Assembly (NCBI GenBank): GCA_016295275.1
Contig: JAEDLN010000152.1
Coordinates: 1 to 5,954, forward strand
Direction of reading: 5' to 3'
DNA from: Kiritimatiellia bacterium
GTDB taxonomy: Bacteria > Verrucomicrobiota > Kiritimatiellia > RFP12 > UBA3636
DNA length: 5,954 nucleotides
In this document: positions 1 through 5,954 of the stretch, piece after piece
Layout of the letters: every line of letters starts with the position of its first letter
Numbering within the stretch: the stretch's first letter is position 1
Made by a program: the position numbers and the translations under genes
Notes under the pieces: generated by a model
What the model saw: the letters and a program-made list of their open reading frames with translations, nothing else
What the model was told of the DNA's origin: nothing
Databases searched by the model: none

Positions 1-341
1 GAGCCCCCTTGATCCAAAATGTCTTCCGGACCCCGAAGGCCAAGGACGTTCCGACTCTCCCCGGAACCGAACGCGATATCGCACTCATCGCTCCCGCTGG
101 CGTCACGCACGAAGAAATCGTCAAAACGATCAAAAAGGCCGCGCCCAAGGAACTTGCCAATATCCGACTTTTCGATATTTTCCGCGGAAAATCGATCGGA
201 GAAGGCAAAATCTCCCTCGCCTATCGTCTGTTGTACCGCGCCGAAAACCGGACCCTCAAGGACGAGGAAGTCAATCGCGAGCACGAAGCCGTGAAAAACA
301 CGCTTCGCAATAAACTCAAGGTCGAAATTCGCGATTCGTAA
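1..341 (+). CDS. pheT: Phenylalanyl-tRNA synthetase beta subunit, C-terminal fragment (FDX-ACB domain)
   Basis: This is the 3' end of a gene that enters from the left. The reading frame is open back to base 3 (Ala-Pro before the first TTG), so the TTG at 9 is an internal Leu codon, not a start. The stop is TAA at 339-341. The roughly 112 visible residues match the ferredoxin-fold anticodon-binding domain that closes bacterial PheT. Seen in order are a T-E-R-D-I-A-L-I strand (family pattern RDlAlv), the RLFDIFRGKSIGEGKISLAY block (family pattern lFDvYrGegigegkkSla), the NRTLKDEEVNREHE block (family pattern dRTLtdeEVn.aHe), and a basic end closing with VEIRDS. PheT pairs with PheS in an alpha2-beta2 cytosolic enzyme that charges tRNA(Phe), and this domain contacts the tRNA anticodon region. 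The C-terminus sits where the family normally ends, so only the 5' part is missing, cut by the window edge. pheS would be expected upstream. Confidence 0.96.
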   Translation, partial: APLIQNVFRTPKAKDVPTLPGTERDIALIAPAGVTHEEIVKTIKKAAPKELANIRLFDIFRGKSIGEGKISLAYRLLYRAENRTLKDEEVNREHEAVKNTLRNKLKVEIRDS

Positions 342-386
342 CAGCGCGGCATTCCCGTCCGGAGGCGCTTCCGATTCCTCCTGTCC

Positions 387-422
387 AAAAGCCGCACGCC
401 ATTTCGGCGTTCGGCTTTTTTT
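387..422 (+). terminator. Rho-independent terminator after pheT
   Basis: AAAAGCCG (387-394) pairs perfectly with CGGCTTTT (412-419). The stem continues inward, after one C/T mismatch, with ACGCC (396-400) against GGCGT (406-410) around a five-base ATTTC loop. The descending arm runs directly into seven consecutive T (416-422). This is a textbook intrinsic terminator 45 bases after the pheT stop. It separates the pheT transcript from xseA, although some read-through into xseA is possible because no convincing promoter is seen between them. A weaker GGAGG/CCTCC stem (361-365 with 377-381) lies just upstream and adds little. Confidence 0.93.
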
Positions 423-466
423 CTCTCTCCCACCCTTCTCTATCGTTTCCCCTTCCGGATTTTTCC
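423..466 (+). other. Pyrimidine-rich leader of xseA without a clear ribosome binding site
   Basis: Of the 44 bases between the terminator T-run and the xseA ATG, only six are purines (A432, A442, G445, G457, G458, A459). The only Shine-Dalgarno-like bases are GGA at 457-459, seven bases before the start codon. I found no sigma70 -35/-10 pair with proper spacing. Either the promoter overlaps the terminator hairpin or xseA is transcribed by read-through from the pheT side. A pyrimidine-rich leader is compatible with SD-independent initiation, but that is inference. Confidence 0.35.
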
Positions 467-1921
467 ATGCTGGATCAACTCCTCCCATCCAACCGAACCG
501 CTTCATCTTCCGCAGCTCGCCCGGAAACCGTGACCGAACTCTCCACGAGAATCCGAAATGCGCTGGAAGCCGGATTCCGGACGGTTTGGGTCGAAGGCGA
601 AATCTCGAATCTGCGCAGCCCGACGCCTTCTTCGCCGCACGCATACTTTTCCCTGAAGGACGCCGGTGCCCAGATTTCCTGCAACCTCTTTGGCGCAATC
701 CGTCGCCCCGAAATGCTTCCTCACTTGCGCAACGGAAACAAAGTGCGCGTTGTAGGAACCCTTTCCGTCTATCTGCCTCGCGGCAGCTATTCCATTACCG
801 TCAGCCGTCTGGAACCCGTCGGTATCGGCGAACTGCTTCTCCAACTGGAAGAGCTGAAGCGCAAACTTGCCGCTGAAGGACTCTTCGACAAGGAACACAA
901 GCGTCCGATTCCCTTCCTTCCCCGTCTCGTCGGTGTCGTAACCGCACCATCCGGCGCCGCCATCCAAGATATCCTCCGAATCTCCAAAGAACAAAACCCC
1001 GGCATCGATATCCTGCTCTCGCCTGCAGTCGTGCAAGGTGCTTCCGCGGCTCCATCCATCGTGCGCGCTATTCGACTCTTCCATCGACTGCCGCCCGATC
1101 AACGCCCCGATGTCCTGATTGTCGGTCGCGGGGGCGGCAGTATCGAAGACCTCTGGTGCTTCAACGAGGAATCCGTTATCCGGGCCATCTACCAATCCGA
1201 AATCCCGATCGCCTCCGCCGTCGGACACGAAATCGACCATACGCTTGCCGATTTTGTCGCAGACGTCGCATACGCGACACCTTCTCATGCCGCAAAAGCG
1301 CTCTTTCCGCCACGCATGAATCTGCTTGCGACAACCGATACCCTCACCCGTCGCCTCCATCTCGCCATGACGCGCTCCGTGCAAGCCGCTCGGCAACGCC
1401 TGTCCGCCGCCGCAAACGCCCGCGCCTTCGCACGCCCCGAAACCATGCTCGCCGAGCATTCCCACGCCGTCGATTTGCTCGCACAACGCCTGTCCGACTG
1501 CCTTCGCACGGCTATCGTCAACGCCCGAAACCGATTGACGTCAACGCCCTTGCAAATCGCCGCAGGGCTCCGGAATGCCATGCAACGACAACAGCTGCGG
1601 CTTGCCGCCCTCTCGCCCCGCCCTGCCACCGCTCTCGAAAATGCGCTGGCGACCCGGCGAAATCGCCTCGATGTCCTACACTCCAAGCTCCTGGCACTCG
1701 ACCCGAAGGGTGTTCTTCAACGAGGCTACGCCCTCGTGCAAAATGACAGCGGAGAGATTATCACCAAGGCAAGTCGGCTCTCGCCCGGCGATCGAATGAA
1801 AACCGTCTTTTCCGATGGCACGATCCTATCCCGCGTCCTCCCTTCATCCGATTCCCCGAAATCACGCCGCGGAAAGACCGCCTCCAATCCTCCCGATCTC
1901 CGGCAAGATACCCTCTTCTGA
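467..1921 (+). CDS. xseA: Exodeoxyribonuclease VII large subunit
   Basis: This is the catalytic subunit of exonuclease VII, a metal-independent enzyme that degrades single-stranded DNA from both ends and acts with several copies of XseB in the cytosol. The 484 residues suit the family (about 400-460) plus short extensions. The N-terminal OB-fold spans about 21-118 (VWVEGEISN at 40-48, then AYFSLKD). The catalytic core follows from about 120. It contains PSGAAIQDIL (161-170, D168), GRGGGSIEDLWCFNEE (220-235, R221) and AVGHEIDHTLADFVAD (251-266, H254 and D257). These four residues correspond to E. coli D155, R205, H238 and D241, from memory. A helical middle (about 285-410, expected to form the long coiled-coil arm that holds XseB) leads to the family-typical C-terminal block DPKGVLQRGYALV (412-424) and GD...F.DG. 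Residues 457-484 are a polar, probably disordered tail ending in QDTLF. The ATG at 467 is preferred because the OB-fold begins about 20 residues later and no better start exists. The usual RA.TPS.AAE motif reads AYATPSHAAK here. No xseB follows. Confidence 0.97.
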   Translation: MLDQLLPSNRTASSSAARPETVTELSTRIRNALEAGFRTVWVEGEISNLRSPTPSSPHAYFSLKDAGAQISCNLFGAIRRPEMLPHLRNGNKVRVVGTLSVYLPRGSYSITVSRLEPVGIGELLLQLEELKRKLAAEGLFDKEHKRPIPFLPRLVGVVTAPSGAAIQDILRISKEQNPGIDILLSPAVVQGASAAPSIVRAIRLFHRLPPDQRPDVLIVGRGGGSIEDLWCFNEESVIRAIYQSEIPIASAVGHEIDHTLADFVADVAYATPSHAAKALFPPRMNLLATTDTLTRRLHLAMTRSVQAARQRLSAAANARAFARPETMLAEHSHAVDLLAQRLSDCLRTAIVNARNRLTSTPLQIAAGLRNAMQRQQLRLAALSPRPATALENALATRRNRLDVLHSKLLALDPKGVLQRGYALVQNDSGEIITKASRLSPGDRMKTVFSDGTILSRVLPSSDSPKSRRGKTASNPPDLRQDTLF

Positions 1922-2037
1922 TTTCGGACAGCGACCGATGGCTTGGCAGGGCGCCCGCCGCTTATCTGGGATTTCCCCCTCCCCATCTTCATTCTGCAAT
2001 CGTGCGCTCCGTCGCACCGCCCCCTTTTCGCATAGCT

Positions 2038-2088
2038 TACGAGAATACCGGACTGCGCCATCGCTATCGGCGCAGCCCGGTATTCGTA
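2038..2088. terminator. Long hairpin between convergent xseA and the glycosidase gene, probable bidirectional terminator
   Basis: GAATACCGG (2043-2051) pairs perfectly with CCGGTATTC (2077-2085). After a single A/C mismatch, CTGCGCC (2053-2059) pairs with GGCGCAG (2069-2075) around a nine-base loop. Three outer pairs (TAC 2038-2040 with GTA 2086-2088) extend the stem past a two-base bulge, giving 19 base pairs in all. It lies 22 bases after the stop of the - strand gene and about 116 bases after the xseA stop. There is no T-run on either side, so it is not a canonical intrinsic terminator. It may work with Rho, or protect mRNA 3' ends from exonucleases. The rest of the 1922-2109 gap shows no gene. 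Confidence 0.7.
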
Positions 2089-2109
2089 TATGGCATTGCT
2101 TGCGCAGGA

Positions 2110-5100
2110 CTACTTGTCGAGGAGCGTGACAAGTCCGCAATCGGCGGAATCATCCTTCAGACCGCCTCCCCAGACCATGCGGGCCTTGGCGTCCTTCCCG
2201 TCGGAATCTGTCAAGACAATATTGCAGCCGAAGCTGGCGCCTGCCGCCGGATTGATCCCGGGAATCTCGGTCCACGGAATGGTCAGCTTGTACGTCGTCA
2301 ACGTGCCCTGACGCCGGATGTCGACCGAATAAACCGACGAATCCTTGCAAAGTTGTCCCGATTTCATGCCCATCGAATAGGCACGCGGCCGGAATACCGT
2401 ATTCGCACCGGACCCGCCGCCGGGCGAGGCTTTCGAAAGATACCAACGCATCTGCGCATTCTCCGGTCTTCCGTCCGGCCCGATGCGCGGGAAAATCGAC
2501 AAGGCAATCGCATCGCCCAACAAGGTTTCTTCGCCCGAATCGGTCAATACGCTCTTTTCGTCGAGTACGTCGTCTTCAACAGTCGCCTCGAAGACAAGCG
2601 CCTCCTTTGTCCAGGAGAAACGGGCCACGCCGGCCAGATTCCGCTCGCTCCATTCATACCCGTCGTCGGCACGCACTTGGTTCTCGCACAAGAGCGGAAT
2701 CGGCGAAGAAGACGTGCCGTCGGCACCTGCGGCAAAGGCGACATAGTCGCATCCCTTGTAGAGCGTCAGCTGAATGTTGTCGAAAAGAATACGCGCACCC
2801 TCGGCACCCTCGGCGACCGGCGACATGGCCAGTTTTTCAGCCGTCGGCCTGAGGGTGATTTTCTTCGAAAGATAGTTCCAGCCTTTCGTGCCCGACAAAG
2901 GAATGGAAAAGACGCGCAGCATCATGTGATTTTGCAGATGCTTGCCTTGCGCATCGTACTCGTCGAGATTCGAGCCGCCGCCCATGCCTTCGCCACGAAC
3001 CCACGCCGAATACAGATACGTCCCGCCCGGAACAGGCAGTTTGGCACTCGACGTCGCATGCTTGTATCCTTTTCCTTTGCCGGTTATGGCCAATACGTGA
3101 TTGGCCGAATCGCCGGGAATCGGGAACGAAACCGCTGCGCCTTCACCCGTCCAAGGTTTGAGGTCGCCGTCAAAGGACCCGTTTTCGACAAGATTTCCTT
3201 GCGCCGCGGAATCGGTTACGAAAAGAATTCCCGGCTTCGTGACGGCAGGAACGGAAGCAGCGGCAATCGTAAAGCCGAGTTTGGTCGCCCCGGATGGATT
3301 TCCGCCCTCCGCGACAAACGGAAGCTCGAAGGTCTTGCTTTCGCCGCTTGCGAGACGGACGCTCGCAGGCTTGCCTTTGCCCCATGACGGACTCTCTGGC
3401 GTAACAGTGAAGTCCATGGCTTCCCCGTATGGATTGGAAACCGTCACCGGGAAGGTGATCTTCTTCATATCGGAAACATGCTGCGGAATCGCCACCGGAG
3501 CAACGGACGTGCCGAGATGCAATGCCGCATGAAGCTTCAGTGCGTCAAGATCGGCGCCTTCCACGATGACAGGCATGTCGCCGGTCGCTACAACCCCGTC
3601 TTCAACCGTCGTCTCGTTGCCTTGGAAGTCGGTAACCGTGACAGAGCCGCGCGCCGGAATTTTCACGTCTACCCGTCCCTTGCCGGGTTCCGAGAGGAAC
3701 AGGATCGATTGCCCGTTTCGCTCAAAGAGATGGCAAACGCTTTCGCCAATGAAAAATTTGCCGATGGGATTGGCATAGGCAAGCTTCCCTTGTACGACGG
3801 CCAGCGTCGCCGCAACCGGCCGCGGCGAACACAAATCGAGCATGTAGCTCCAGTTGCCGCACGCATCGGCATTGCCGCCGAAATACGTGATGAATTTCGC
3901 GCCGGCCGTCAGCTCGTCCGGCCACCGGTTCATGACATAACGGCATTGCGCTAGCGATTTCTCAAATGCCATGTCCGCCGGATAATTCCAAATCGAATAC
4001 CCCGTAGCCGTTTCATTGTCGGCTACGAATACATTCCGAATGCCGCGAACCGCCAAATCGTCTTGCGCTTCGCGTACGCCTTCGTACGTCGAATAGTGGA
4101 CCGGCAGGACGTCAACGTATTTGGCGACGCCCGCATTCAACAAATCAACGCGAAACGTATGCGGCCAAAGCCCGCCCGCCAACTGACAGACGAGATTCGG
4201 ATCGTTTTTCTTGACCGTTTCATAGCCCGTCCGGCAAATGTCCACATACTCTTTGACCGGATCCTTGCATGCCTTGCCGGGAACGATTTCGTTCATGAAC
4301 TCGAATCCGTACAGCTTGCCCTTGTACCGCTTGCAGAGCACGTCAATGATCGAGGCCCAATCCTCCAGCTTGAACGGCGCAGGCTCGAATTGGCCGGCCC
4401 TTCCCATTTCCGGAGGAAGCGTCCACGATGGAGGGCCGAACAACTGAATCCACGGCTTGAGCCCGGCCGACGTATTGGCCGCAATCGCAGCGTCCAAACC
4501 CGCTAACGCCAAATTGCCGCGCATCGGCTCGATTCCGCTCCAGGAGGTAAAGTGACGGCAGAGCGTAAAGCCCAGGTCGTACGCCAACTCCGATAGATCG
4601 GGATCGCCGACATTCGTGACGCCAAACGGCGTATCACGCCCTTCTTCGCGCTCGAAACGGGGAATACGCCCGAAATAACAGAAATCCTCGTAGTCCTTTC
4701 CATCCGGATAAAAACCGGGAATGGTGATGTTGCACGAGAATACGCCTTTTTGCGTCAGCTCCGGAAAAGTAAAGCTTTGAACCCGCCTGGCAGGATTGAG
4801 CTTGATCTTGCGCTCGAGAACGGGTTTGTTGTGAACGTCCTTGACGACAAGGCGGCCTTCCGACAGACCATTGCGACGCTGCGCTCCCCATACGAGTACC
4901 ACCAAGGGCGTCTCGTCATAGAAGAACATCCCGCCCCTGGCAGAAGGATAGAGCCGTAGAACGTCAATCTCCGGTGCCACCGAAAGCGATCCGCCGCGAT
5001 AGTCCCACGGCCAATCTTTGTTGTCCGGCGTCTTGAATTTGCAGAGGAAAAAGCAGGAATTGTACCGATAGGCGTTTCCAACCGAAAATTTGAACTCCAC

Positions 5101-5796
5101 CGTGTGCTCGCCGGGCTCAATGCGCTTTTCCTGCGTGAACATCGTTCCGCCGTAGGAAACGTGCATGCGCTTTTTGTTGATGACGCCATCCGGATTGTCG
5201 ATCCACGGGCCAAGCGGAGTGACCGCCAGCTTCGACTGCTTGTTTCCCCAGGTTTCCGACGGATCGAGATAATAATGGACTTTCAAAACAAACTCTTCGC
5301 CGACACGAACGGGAGCCGGCTGCTCGTCAATACGAATAAAACTCTTCTTGAACTTGCAGTCCGCCGGCATCGGCTCGTAGGGTGGCGGTGGCGGAATCTT
5401 GACGTCAACCCATTCTTCCGCAAGCTTCTTCTTGTCGTCCCCGTTGGGTGCGAGATAAATGCAAAACGCATACCGGTTCACATCGTCTTCATTGACCTTT
5501 GGATTGTACCGGAACTTGTAGGTCTTTCCGACTTCCGGCTTGCGGACCGGATTCTGCCATGCCTGAAAACCGCCATACCCCATCAACCGCATCCAGTGCA
5601 AATGCGGCTGCAGCCATGCCCCTTCGACCGGAGCGGACGGCTTGAGCGTCACTTTGATTTCAAAGCCGTTCGTTTCCTCCCGGTAATTCCACTGGTCCGG
5701 ATATTCAATCGTGCACCACTTGCCATCAAGCGTGGCAGCGTTTGCAAAAGCGGCGGCTGTCGCCGCCAACGTCAACAGGATGGTTTTGAGTTTCAT
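2110..5796 (-). CDS. Secreted multidomain glycoside hydrolase (clan GH-A type) with CBM4/9-like and CBM9-like modules
   Basis: The protein has 1228 residues, with ATG at 5796-5794 and TAG at 2112-2110. Residues 1-20 form a Sec signal peptide (basic MKLK, Leu/Ala core, cleavage after ANA) without a lipobox cysteine, so it is exported and released. Residues 21-133 and 148-275 are two all-beta segments that resemble each other, joined by a linker with five prolines (135-139). A third beta-domain spans about 276-380. Residues about 391-660 look like a TIM barrel: CRHFTSWSGIEP (413-424), KPWIQLFGPPSW (447-458), FEFMNE (498-503, putative acid/base E503), VLPVHYST (563-570) and NVFVADNETATG (588-599, putative nucleophile E595). 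NE and a second Glu about 90 residues later fit clan GH-A (GH39, GH5 and relatives). About 661-755 is the beta-sandwich that often follows such barrels (MPVIVEG at 741-747), and about 756-865 is Ig-like. NLVENGSFDGDLKPW (868-882) to LFDNIQL (1004-1010) is CBM4/9-like, and about 1016-1228 is CBM9-like (LVFEATVEDD, GDAIALSIFP, TYKLTIPWTEI). It probably cleaves a polysaccharide outside the cytosol. The exact family and substrate cannot be read by eye, and the barrel could be inactive. No partner genes are visible. Confidence 0.9.
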   Translation of the reverse strand: MKLKTILLTLAATAAAFANAATLDGKWCTIEYPDQWNYREETNGFEIKVTLKPSAPVEGAWLQPHLHWMRLMGYGGFQAWQNPVRKPEVGKTYKFRYNPKVNEDDVNRYAFCIYLAPNGDDKKKLAEEWVDVKIPPPPPYEPMPADCKFKKSFIRIDEQPAPVRVGEEFVLKVHYYLDPSETWGNKQSKLAVTPLGPWIDNPDGVINKKRMHVSYGGTMFTQEKRIEPGEHTVEFKFSVGNAYRYNSCFFLCKFKTPDNKDWPWDYRGGSLSVAPEIDVLRLYPSARGGMFFYDETPLVVLVWGAQRRNGLSEGRLVVKDVHNKPVLERKIKLNPARRVQSFTFPELTQKGVFSCNITIPGFYPDGKDYEDFCYFGRIPRFEREEGRDTPFGVTNVGDPDLSELAYDLGFTLCRHFTSWSGIEPMRGNLALAGLDAAIAANTSAGLKPWIQLFGPPSWTLPPEMGRAGQFEPAPFKLEDWASIIDVLCKRYKGKLYGFEFMNEIVPGKACKDPVKEYVDICRTGYETVKKNDPNLVCQLAGGLWPHTFRVDLLNAGVAKYVDVLPVHYSTYEGVREAQDDLAVRGIRNVFVADNETATGYSIWNYPADMAFEKSLAQCRYVMNRWPDELTAGAKFITYFGGNADACGNWSYMLDLCSPRPVAATLAVVQGKLAYANPIGKFFIGESVCHLFERNGQSILFLSEPGKGRVDVKIPARGSVTVTDFQGNETTVEDGVVATGDMPVIVEGADLDALKLHAALHLGTSVAPVAIPQHVSDMKKITFPVTVSNPYGEAMDFTVTPESPSWGKGKPASVRLASGESKTFELPFVAEGGNPSGATKLGFTIAAASVPAVTKPGILFVTDSAAQGNLVENGSFDGDLKPWTGEGAAVSFPIPGDSANHVLAITGKGKGYKHATSSAKLPVPGGTYLYSAWVRGEGMGGGSNLDEYDAQGKHLQNHMMLRVFSIPLSGTKGWNYLSKKITLRPTAEKLAMSPVAEGAEGARILFDNIQLTLYKGCDYVAFAAGADGTSSSPIPLLCENQVRADDGYEWSERNLAGVARFSWTKEALVFEATVEDDVLDEKSVLTDSGEETLLGDAIALSIFPRIGPDGRPENAQMRWYLSKASPGGGSGANTVFRPRAYSMGMKSGQLCKDSSVYSVDIRRQGTLTTYKLTIPWTEIPGINPAAGASFGCNIVLTDSDGKDAKARMVWGGGLKDDSADCGLVTLLDK

Positions 5797-5802
5797 GAAC
5801 GG

Positions 5803-5831
5803 AGTTTACCCGATAGAAAGAAAAATGTCAC
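5803..5831 (-). promoter_or_regulatory. Sigma70-like promoter of the glycosidase gene, placed for a leaderless transcript
   Basis: Reading the - strand, GTGACA (5831-5826; five of six matches to TTGACA) is followed by a 17-base T-rich spacer and TAAACT (5808-5803; four of six matches to TATAAT). Only six bases, CCGTTC, separate the -10 box from the ATG, so a start site at the usual 6-7 bases downstream would coincide with the first codon. No GGAG/AGGA sequence lies before the ATG, which agrees with a leaderless message. The region is clearly more AT-rich than the surrounding genes. The organism's sigma consensus is unknown, so this is a sequence-match call. Confidence 0.5.
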
Positions 5832-5857
5832 CCAATTTTCCATTTAACACCCTTATC

Positions 5858-5875
5858 CCGAAAAATTTAATTCGG
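5858..5875. promoter_or_regulatory. AT-centred palindrome upstream of the glycosidase promoter, candidate operator
   Basis: CCGAA (5858-5862) and TTCGG (5871-5875) form an inverted repeat around an eight-base AT-only centre. Its inner edge lies 26 bases upstream of the -35 box, where an activator of a catabolic gene could bind. The arms are only five bases and no regulator gene is present, so chance is a real possibility. Confidence 0.25.
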
Positions 5876-5954
5876 AGCCTGGCGGCCTGAATTGGACCTT
5901 CAAATGGAGCGCTCGACACTTGGCTGTTAGGGAGTGAAGCCCGGTAGCAACGGT

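Noticed and set aside
9..11. TTG as the start codon of a 110-residue standalone protein
   Set aside because: The frame is open to the window edge (Ala-Pro precede it) and the product is exactly the C-terminal PheT domain, so it is an internal Leu codon.
503..1486. 327-codon open frame on the - strand
   Set aside because: It is antisense to xseA. Its product is low-complexity Gly/Asp/Arg-rich without recognisable motifs, whereas the + strand frame is unmistakably XseA.
2002..3387. 461-codon open frame on the + strand
   Set aside because: It lies antisense to the 3' third of the glycosidase gene and begins across the intergenic hairpin. Its Arg-rich product has no domain pattern, while the - strand frame has clear CBM modules. 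It is a shadow caused by biased codon use.
5104..5847. 247-codon open frame on the + strand over the glycosidase 5' end
   Set aside because: It is antisense to the signal peptide and N-terminal beta-domains, and the opposite frame has a clean start, signal peptide and promoter.
5869..5893. AATTCGG/CTGAATT stem upstream of the glycosidase
   Set aside because: It needs a G-T pair and an 11-base loop, has no following T-run, and competes with the 5858-5875 palindrome. It is too weak to call a terminator or riboswitch.
5920..5954. Resemblance of GAAGCCCGGTAGCAACGG to a conserved 23S rRNA stretch
   Set aside because: Only a few short blocks agree, the spacing differs, and the neighbouring sequence does not continue as rRNA. 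It was not called as an RNA gene.

Overview
The window is ordinary-looking bacterial chromosome of about 55-60% GC. It holds two housekeeping genes on the + strand and one very large secreted carbohydrate-active protein on the - strand, converging on them. The organism is not certain. A roughly 1,200-residue exported glycosidase with stacked beta-sandwich and carbohydrate-binding modules next to housekeeping genes, with poor Shine-Dalgarno sequences, fits the Lentisphaerae/Kiritimatiellota/Verrucomicrobia side of the PVC superphylum. That placement is inferred from protein style, not from a marker gene.

Region by region: bases 1-341 are the 3' end of pheT, the beta subunit of phenylalanyl-tRNA synthetase, covering its anticodon-binding FDX-ACB domain. 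A strong intrinsic terminator (387-422) follows. Bases 423-466 are a pyrimidine-rich leader with almost no Shine-Dalgarno signal. Bases 467-1921 are xseA, the large subunit of exodeoxyribonuclease VII, complete with all its recognisable catalytic residues. No xseB gene for the small subunit is visible nearby. The 188-bp gap at 1922-2109 contains one long perfect-looking hairpin (2038-2088) that probably ends both convergent transcripts. Bases 5796 down to 2110 encode the 1228-residue secreted protein. It has a signal peptide, two related N-terminal beta-domains joined by a proline linker, a third beta-domain, a clan GH-A type TIM-barrel with a plausible catalytic glutamate pair, further beta-domains, a CBM4/9-like module and a C-terminal CBM9-like module. 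Its upstream region (5797-5876) is AT-rich and carries a good sigma70-like promoter whose -10 box lies only six bases before the ATG. The last ~80 bases (5877-5954) hold no gene I can identify.

The genes do not form one functional system. pheT and xseA are core translation and DNA-repair genes. The glycosidase is an accessory polysaccharide-degradation gene, probably transcribed alone. I saw no mobile element, CRISPR array, tRNA, rRNA or defence system. The points most worth a second look are the family of the glycosidase, its duplicated N-terminal domains, its possibly leaderless transcript, and a clamp-binding-like peptide at the extreme C-terminus of XseA.
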